From the NCBI GenBank assembly GCA_028690555.1, contig JAQVBA010000021.1, positions 6,665 through 16,246 on the forward strand: a stretch of DNA of 9,582 bases, written 5' to 3'. The translations under genes and the position numbers were made by a program. Positions 5,559 to 9,582 of this stretch are shown one piece after another. The notes under the pieces are model-generated. The model was not told the DNA's origin and made no database searches. It saw only the letters and a list, made by a program, of their open reading frames with translations. The DNA is from Acholeplasmataceae bacterium (GTDB lineage Bacteria; Bacillota_I; Bacilli_A; Acholeplasmatales; Acholeplasmataceae). How positions within the stretch are numbered: the first letter of the stretch is position 1; each line of letters starts with the position of its first letter.

Positions 5559-7866
5559 ATTCAGTTCTAAGCGCAACCACAGGATCTTTTCTAGCCGCAA
5601 TTCCACTGGGAATAAGACCGGCAATCAATGTTAATATGGTTGATAATATAACTAATGAAACGGCATTTGTCAATAATAGATTTGAGAAATCAGGAACATC
5701 AATTAAATTTTCGATAATGAGATTAATCGGGAAATTTAGAAGTTGTGCAATTAAAACCCCAAAGATTCCAGAAGCTAAACCAATTAATAGTGTTTCGGCA
5801 TTAAAGATACGTGAAATATCTTTTTTACGTGCACCCAAACTACGCATAATCCCAATTTCTTTTGTTCTTTCAACGACTGAAACATAAGTGATAATTCCAA
5901 TCATCACAGAAGAGACAACTAAAGATATTCCAGCAAAGGCAGTAAGAATGATTGTAATGGTATTGATTAGAGATGATATCGTCGATGAGATTTGTTCTGC
6001 TAAATCTGTGTAGATAATAGCATCCTCTTCAGATTTTCCCACATTATATAAATCAAGATACTCTTTAATCAGATCTTTTTCTTCAAATGATTTTGGATAA
6101 ATTTGAACACCAGTAGGTGAATCATCTCCACCAATTGTTCTCATCACTTGTTGATAAGTTATTTGCTCGTTAAATGGCATGCCAGATAACACATTGATTT
6201 CTGGGTTTAAAATTTGAGCATTCACAACATCTGATGATTTTGCAAGTCTTAAAAGTTCATCAGTAAGCATTGTCGTGTAGCCAATTCCGACATTTAGAAG
6301 TTCACTGGACGCATCTTCTTTAACACGTAAAATACCAGTAATCGTGATCGTAATCGAATCATTTGATACATACATCGTTTCATAATCAGATGAAGGCACA
6401 TAAGTAGAACCTAGTGATTGATAAAAATCATTATTTTGAACAACTTTGAATGATTTGCCAATAAAGTCATTAAAATCATAAGTTTCATCTAATGAAATAC
6501 CGAGTGCATTCAATAAATCAAGATCTAATCGATTTTGACTATCGACCACAAGGACAAGCTCTTTGAAACTAGTTGGATAAAATCCACTAAGGATGTCATA
6601 TTGAGAAAGAATGAATTCTTCATTATCAGGTAATTCTCTAAAATAACGTGTAGCACCAAAGAATCCATTTGCTGATTGCGTTGTGACTTTGAAATAGTTT
6701 CCAGCATTGGTTTGATCAACAATATTTAAGGCAACTGATCTTGAATAACTGATTGAATTATAATAAGTAGGATCCATACCTTCTAAATAGGTCATAAAAT
6801 CATCATCGATGGTGTTAATATGAACTGATCTAGAAGCATCTGAATCATAAGCATATAAAATGCTTCCTTCTGGAAATTCATTTTCAATTGGATCACCAAA
6901 AGGTGTTCCTGGAGGTGGTCCAAATGAATCCGTTTCAACGACAGAGTTGATGGTAATTGGGAATCCAGCTAATGAATCACTTTGTAAGTTATTCGTATAA
7001 GCAGTCATACCACTGGATATGGATAAAACGAGAGCAATCCCAATAATCCCAATACTTCCTGCGAAAGAAGTAAGCAGTGTTCTACCTTTTTTAGTTAAAA
7101 GGTTTTTAAAACTGGTTTTTATCGCAGTTAGATAAGACATGGATGTTTTTTTATTAATTAATTTTTCGTTTAAATTTTCATCTTGTGGAATTAAAGGTCT
7201 TGAATCTTCAACAACACGACCATCTACCAAACGAACGATACGATCACTATATCGTTCAGCAATGGTGCTATTGTGAGTCACCATAATCACTAGTCTGTCT
7301 TTGGATATTTTTTGAATGAGTTCCATAATTTGTGTTGATGTTTTACTATCAAGAGCTCCTGTAGGTTCATCAGCCAAAAGAATTTTAGGATTATTGACTA
7401 AGGCTCTTGCAATGGCAACTCTTTGCATCTGTCCACCAGATAATTGATTTGGTTTCTTGTAGATGTGATCTTTTAAACCAACCTCAACTAATACTTCAGT
7501 GGCGCGATCTTTTCTTTCTTTAGGCGAAACACCTGATAATCTTAAAGCCATTTCTACATTATCTAAAACCGATAAATGGCTAATGAGATTATAACTTTGA
7601 AAAACAAAACCAATCGTTGCATTTCGGTATGCATCCCAATCTTGATCTTTAAACGCTTTAGTTGATTTTCCATCAATTAAAAGATCACCACTTGAATAGC
7701 GATCTAGTCCACCAATTAAGTTTAGCATCGTTGTTTTTCCTGATCCAGATTCACCAAGGATAGACACGAATTCGTTATTTTTAAATTCTAAGGTAATGCC
7801 GTTAAGTGCTGGAAAAGGATTTCCAGCAACTATATAACTTTTTTTGATATCAATTAGCTTTAACAT
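5557..7866 (-). CDS. Fused ABC ATPase-permease, MacB/FtsX type
   Basis: A 769-residue single-chain ABC transporter. Residues 1-235 are the ATPase: Walker A GESGSGKTT (38-46), Q-loop Q90, signature LSGGQ (142-146), Walker B ILLADE (162-167), D-loop ALDS (171-174) and H-loop H198. A linker leads to the first membrane helix at about 262-286, then an extracytoplasmic domain of about 340 residues. Three C-terminal helices follow (about 635-665, 694-718, 732-758) in the FtsX/MacB permease fold, ending APVVALR-like as KDPVVALRTE. Four helices and a large outer domain mark the type VII (MacB/LolCDE) mechanotransmission class rather than a conventional channel-type exporter. The start is supported by AGAGGAG at 7876-7882, 9 bp upstream. 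It stands alone, with no adjacent two-component system or membrane-fusion protein. Likely roles are export of or defence against peptides or lipoprotein-like cargo; substrate unknown. A proline-rich stretch (SFGPPPGTPFGDP, 314-326) is unusual within the outer domain. Confidence 0.92.
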   Translation of the reverse strand: MLKLIDIKKSYIVAGNPFPALNGITLEFKNNEFVSILGESGSGKTTMLNLIGGLDRYSSGDLLIDGKSTKAFKDQDWDAYRNATIGFVFQSYNLISHLSVLDNVEMALRLSGVSPKERKDRATEVLVEVGLKDHIYKKPNQLSGGQMQRVAIARALVNNPKILLADEPTGALDSKTSTQIMELIQKISKDRLVIMVTHNSTIAERYSDRIVRLVDGRVVEDSRPLIPQDENLNEKLINKKTSMSYLTAIKTSFKNLLTKKGRTLLTSFAGSIGIIGIALVLSISSGMTAYTNNLQSDSLAGFPITINSVVETDSFGPPPGTPFGDPIENEFPEGSILYAYDSDASRSVHINTIDDDFMTYLEGMDPTYYNSISYSRSVALNIVDQTNAGNYFKVTTQSANGFFGATRYFRELPDNEEFILSQYDILSGFYPTSFKELVLVVDSQNRLDLDLLNALGISLDETYDFNDFIGKSFKVVQNNDFYQSLGSTYVPSSDYETMYVSNDSITITITGILRVKEDASSELLNVGIGYTTMLTDELLRLAKSSDVVNAQILNPEINVLSGMPFNEQITYQQVMRTIGGDDSPTGVQIYPKSFEEKDLIKEYLDLYNVGKSEEDAIIYTDLAEQISSTISSLINTITIILTAFAGISLVVSSVMIGIITYVSVVERTKEIGIMRSLGARKKDISRIFNAETLLIGLASGIFGVLIAQLLNFPINLIIENLIDVPDFSNLLLTNAVSLVILSTILTLIAGLIPSGIAARKDPVVALRTE

Positions 7867-7875
7867 ATAAAACCA

Positions 7876-7882
7876 CTCCTCT
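7876..7882 (-). promoter_or_regulatory. Ribosome binding site of the ABC transporter
   Basis: AGAGGAG on the minus strand, 9 bp before the ATG at 7864-7866. It supports the chosen start of the ATPase domain. Confidence 0.75.
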
Positions 7883-7896
7883 TATTTAGCAACTTA

Positions 7897-7926
7897 ATTA
7901 TAACACCATGGTTTTTAACATGTTTA
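7897..7926 (-). promoter_or_regulatory. Promoter of the ABC transporter gene
   Basis: TATAAT on the minus strand at 7897-7902 with TAAACA (4 of 6 matches to TTGACA) at 7921-7926 and an 18-bp spacer. Transcription would start near 7890, leaving a leader of about 24 nt. The spacer contains ACCATGGT (7905-7912), and AACATGTT (7917-7924) overlaps the -35. Confidence 0.55.
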
Positions 7927-7928
7927 AA
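7905..7928. promoter_or_regulatory. Paired small palindromes over the ABC promoter, possible operator
   Basis: Two 8-bp palindromes, ACCATGGT (7905-7912) and AACATGTT (7917-7924), have centres 12 bp apart. The second extends to TTT-T-AACATGTT-T-AAA with one mismatched pair (7913-7928). They cover the spacer and -35 of the ABC promoter, where a repressor would act. It is tentative, because short palindromes arise often in AT-rich DNA. Confidence 0.3.
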
Positions 7929-8146
7929 TATCGCTTAAATTTTAACATTTCACATGATTATACATAAATGATTGTTTTATATAAATAAAAGTAGATAAAT
8001 TTTGTTTGCTTAGAATTACAAAACATAATATTATATAAAATCGTATAGAAAGTTTTTCTTATTATCTCAAATACAATGGCTTTATAAATAATTGCAAAAT
8101 TTATTATCTTGAGTTATTACTTGAAGTCATTATGAAGGGACTTATG

Positions 8147-8155
8147 TGTTATAAT
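8147..8155 (+). promoter_or_regulatory. Extended -10 promoter of the NERD gene
   Basis: TGT followed by TATAAT (8150-8155) is a complete extended -10 element, which does not need a good -35. None is seen at 17 bp. Transcription would start near 8162, leaving a leader of about 22 nt with the ribosome binding site. Confidence 0.65.
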
Positions 8156-8169
8156 GCATAGGAATATTT

Positions 8170-8176
8170 AAGGGGG
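8170..8176 (+). promoter_or_regulatory. Ribosome binding site that decides the NERD start
   Basis: AAGGGGG ends 7 bp before the ATG at 8184 but only 1 bp before the ATG at 8178. Normal spacing therefore favours 8184. Confidence 0.7.
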
Positions 8177-8183
8177 AATGAAT

Positions 8184-9431
8184 ATGGGATTATTAGACTG
8201 GATGTTAGGATCTGATGTCATTAAGGGACCTGAATTTGTTAAAGAATTTAATGTGGATGATAATATACAATTAAATACATTAAATCAATTATTAGAAAAA
8301 GTTAGCGATGAATCAAAAGAAATCATTGAACAAGAAATCATCAAAATTAAAAGCGGATTATCTGGTGAAAAAAATGTTTACTATGAACTTAAGAATTCAA
8401 GACTTCCTTTGGTTTGCCTTCATGATATTAGATTGGAGCATAATGGCTATACAGCGCAATTCGATTTTATTATTATTGCAAGCGAATTTATCACAGTGAT
8501 AGAAACTAAAAAACTATATGGAAACATTACCATTGATCATGAAGGGAACTTTAATCGGGAATATTTAGTAAAAGGACGTATTTTTAAAGAAGGCATGTAT
8601 AGCCCAATTACTCAAAATGAACGTCATGTGAGACTTTTGATTGATTTTTTAGTGGACCATAAGTTTCATAAAGTGAGTCCTATTTATTCACTAGTTGTTA
8701 TTGCTAATGACAAGACAATCGTTAACAAAAAATTTGCTAAAGCTGAAGTTAAAAACATGATTATTAAGTATGACCAACTTGCTTTAAGATTGAAGAATTT
8801 TAAAACAGACACTAATGGAAGAGTGATGAAAGATTCATTGATGCGTGAAATCGCTCAAACAATTTTGAATCATAATAATCCTATAGAATACGATTACATA
8901 AACATGCTTGGATTAAAACTCAAACAAGAAATAATTAAGGAAGACATCCCAGTCAGTAATAAAACTGAAGAGATTTCCAAAGATGAAAATGAAGTACAAC
9001 AAACTCGTCTGCATGATGATTTGAAAACTTATCGTTATACAAAGTCAAAATCAATGAATATTAAGCCATATTTTATTTTTAATAATTCAGAATTGGATTT
9101 ACTCGTATCACAAAAACCAACCACAAGAGACGATTTCTTAAATATTTCTGGATTTGGCGAAAAAAAATATGAATCTTATGGTGAAGACATTATTCATCTT
9201 GTGAGATCAAGATTGGATTCAGTATATGATGAATTAAAAAAATATCGTATTGCTATATCAAAAGAATTAGGTTTAAAAGCCTATGAAGTATTTACGAATC
9301 AACAACTTGATGACATCATAAAGATTATGCCAAATGATATTAATCAATTAAAGATTATTAATTATTTTGATCATGATAGGATATCTAAATTTGGTCAAGG
9401 TATTATTGAAATTATCAAAAAAACATGGTAA
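8184..9431 (+). CDS. NERD-domain nuclease-like protein with tandem HRDC-like domains
   Basis: A 415-residue protein with no membrane segments, so probably cytoplasmic. After a helical N-terminal region (1-55) comes a nuclease-related (NERD) domain at about 56-170. It has GLSGEKN (E62), the core Asp D94 in AQFDFII, the E107-x-K109 pair in VIETKKLYGNI, and YSPITQNERH (139-148). These are the residues expected of an active PD-(D/E)xK-like fold. A charged linker (about 250-280) leads to an HRDC domain (about 281-342: KPYFIFNNSELDLL, then ISGFGEKKYESYGEDI). A second, more divergent HRDC-like domain (about 344-415: AYEVFTNQQLDDI, then ISKFGQGIIEII) follows. HRDC domains of RecQ and RNase D bind nucleic acid, so a DNA or RNA processing nuclease is likely; the substrate is unknown. 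It is followed 34 bp later by a phosphatase gene on the same strand without a terminator. Confidence 0.88.
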   Translation: MGLLDWMLGSDVIKGPEFVKEFNVDDNIQLNTLNQLLEKVSDESKEIIEQEIIKIKSGLSGEKNVYYELKNSRLPLVCLHDIRLEHNGYTAQFDFIIIASEFITVIETKKLYGNITIDHEGNFNREYLVKGRIFKEGMYSPITQNERHVRLLIDFLVDHKFHKVSPIYSLVVIANDKTIVNKKFAKAEVKNMIIKYDQLALRLKNFKTDTNGRVMKDSLMREIAQTILNHNNPIEYDYINMLGLKLKQEIIKEDIPVSNKTEEISKDENEVQQTRLHDDLKTYRYTKSKSMNIKPYFIFNNSELDLLVSQKPTTRDDFLNISGFGEKKYESYGEDIIHLVRSRLDSVYDELKKYRIAISKELGLKAYEVFTNQQLDDIIKIMPNDINQLKIINYFDHDRISKFGQGIIEIIKKTW

Positions 9432-9456
9432 ATAGCAAAATTTTTGATACACACAT

Positions 9457-9461
9457 GGAGG
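9457..9461 (+). promoter_or_regulatory. Ribosome binding site of the phosphatase gene
   Basis: GGAGG, 4 bp before the ATG at 9466. An ATG at 9455-9457 overlaps it but is in another frame. Confidence 0.65.
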
Positions 9462-9465
9462 AAGC

Positions 9466-9582
9466 ATGACGAACATTAAAAACTTTCGACAACTTGCAAG
9501 TGGGATATATAATCAAGAAGGAAAAAAGATAAAATCAAACATGATATTTCGCAGCGGAGAACTATCAAAAGCTTCAACTGAT
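9466..9582 (+). CDS. Tyrosine/serine protein phosphatase, N-terminal fragment
   Basis: The first 39 codons of a gene that runs off the right edge. The fragment reads NFRQLASGIYNQEGKKIKSN, then MIFRSGELSKAS. This matches the N-terminal pattern of the Y_phosphatase3 family (tyrosine/dual-specificity phosphatases related to IphP and LipA): NFRDLGG, a hydrophobic turn, then RSGxLS. The catalytic CxxGKDR loop would lie further downstream and cannot be checked here. The gene is 34 bp from the NERD gene with a good GGAGG, so it is probably co-transcribed. A functional tie between the two is not evident. Confidence 0.75.
   Translation, partial: MTNIKNFRQLASGIYNQEGKKIKSNMIFRSGELSKASTD

Larger units (their letters stand above)
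7867..8177. other. AT-rich 311-bp intergenic region with divergent promoters
   Basis: No gene or structured RNA is evident. The left end carries the ribosome binding site and promoter of the ABC gene (minus strand), with two small palindromes between its -10 and -35. The right end carries an extended -10 promoter for the NERD gene (plus strand). The middle, about 7950-8110, is very AT-rich and holds only weak inverted repeats and a spare minus-strand TATAAT at 7957-7962 without a good -35. Confidence 0.6.

Noticed and set aside
5636..5887. Plus-strand open frame inside the ABC transporter gene
   Set aside because: It is antisense to the conserved C-terminal permease helices and resembles no family.
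6525..6722. Second minus-strand open frame inside the ABC transporter gene
   Set aside because: It is a frame-shifted shadow of the outer domain, without its own start signals.
8047..8059. Small hairpin AGAAA-N3-TTTCT in the intergenic region
   Set aside because: The stem is only 5 bp and AT-rich, with no T-run placed to end a transcript; it is expected by chance here.
8121..8126. TTGAAG as a -35 box for the NERD promoter
   Set aside because: It is 23 bp from TATAAT, too far. The extended -10 explains the promoter without it.
8178..8183. ATG at 8178 as the NERD start
   Set aside because: The AAGGGGG ribosome binding site would be only 1 bp away; spacing to 8184 is 7 bp.
8308..8499. Plus-strand open frame within the NERD gene
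   Set aside because: It is a frame-shifted shadow of the NERD domain coding sequence.

Overview
This is a low-GC (roughly one third G+C) bacterial chromosome segment with closely packed genes, strong GGAGG-type ribosome binding sites and textbook sigma-A promoters. Every tryptophan I checked is TGG, and TGA is used as a normal stop (3945-3947), so the standard genetic code applies. Content and composition suit a Firmicutes/Tenericutes organism such as an Acholeplasma- or Izemoplasma-like bacterium. That placement is an inference from style and gene content, not from a marker gene.

Region 1 (1-2740, minus strand) is a two-gene glycoside-use operon. A GPH-family sugar/glycoside symporter (1208-2653) is followed, with a short overlap, by a GH31 glycosidase of the YihQ (sulfoquinovosidase) type that runs off the left edge. 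The glycosidase reading frame is broken by a single in-frame TAA (949-951) in its N-terminal domain. The Arg that binds the sulfonate in E. coli YihQ (R301) is Gln here. The operon has a TATAAT promoter with a perfect 15-bp palindrome over its upstream element, a likely repressor operator.

Region 2 (2740-5550, plus strand) starts from a divergent TTGACA-N17-TAAAAT promoter and holds three tightly spaced genes: a multi-pass membrane protein with a HAAS/DUF1700-like N-terminal domain, a PadR-type regulator, and a Ste24-like M48 zinc metalloprotease of the membrane. The -35 box lies inside a CATACCT-N9-AGGTATG inverted repeat, which resembles known PadR operators, and a third half-site overlaps the first ribosome binding site. 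The likely picture is an autoregulated membrane-sensing or membrane-stress module. A hairpin terminator closes it.

Region 3 (5557-7866, minus strand, convergent with region 2) is one gene for a fused ABC ATPase-permease of the MacB/FtsX type. It shares the hairpin terminator with the protease gene and has its own promoter in the 311-bp AT-rich gap at 7867-8177.

Region 4 (8184-9582, plus strand) has a NERD-domain nuclease-like protein with two C-terminal HRDC-like domains, probably in nucleic acid metabolism. The first 39 codons of a tyrosine/serine phosphatase of the Y_phosphatase3 type follow 34 bp later and run off the right edge.

I saw no rRNA, tRNA, CRISPR array, insertion sequence or integration site.
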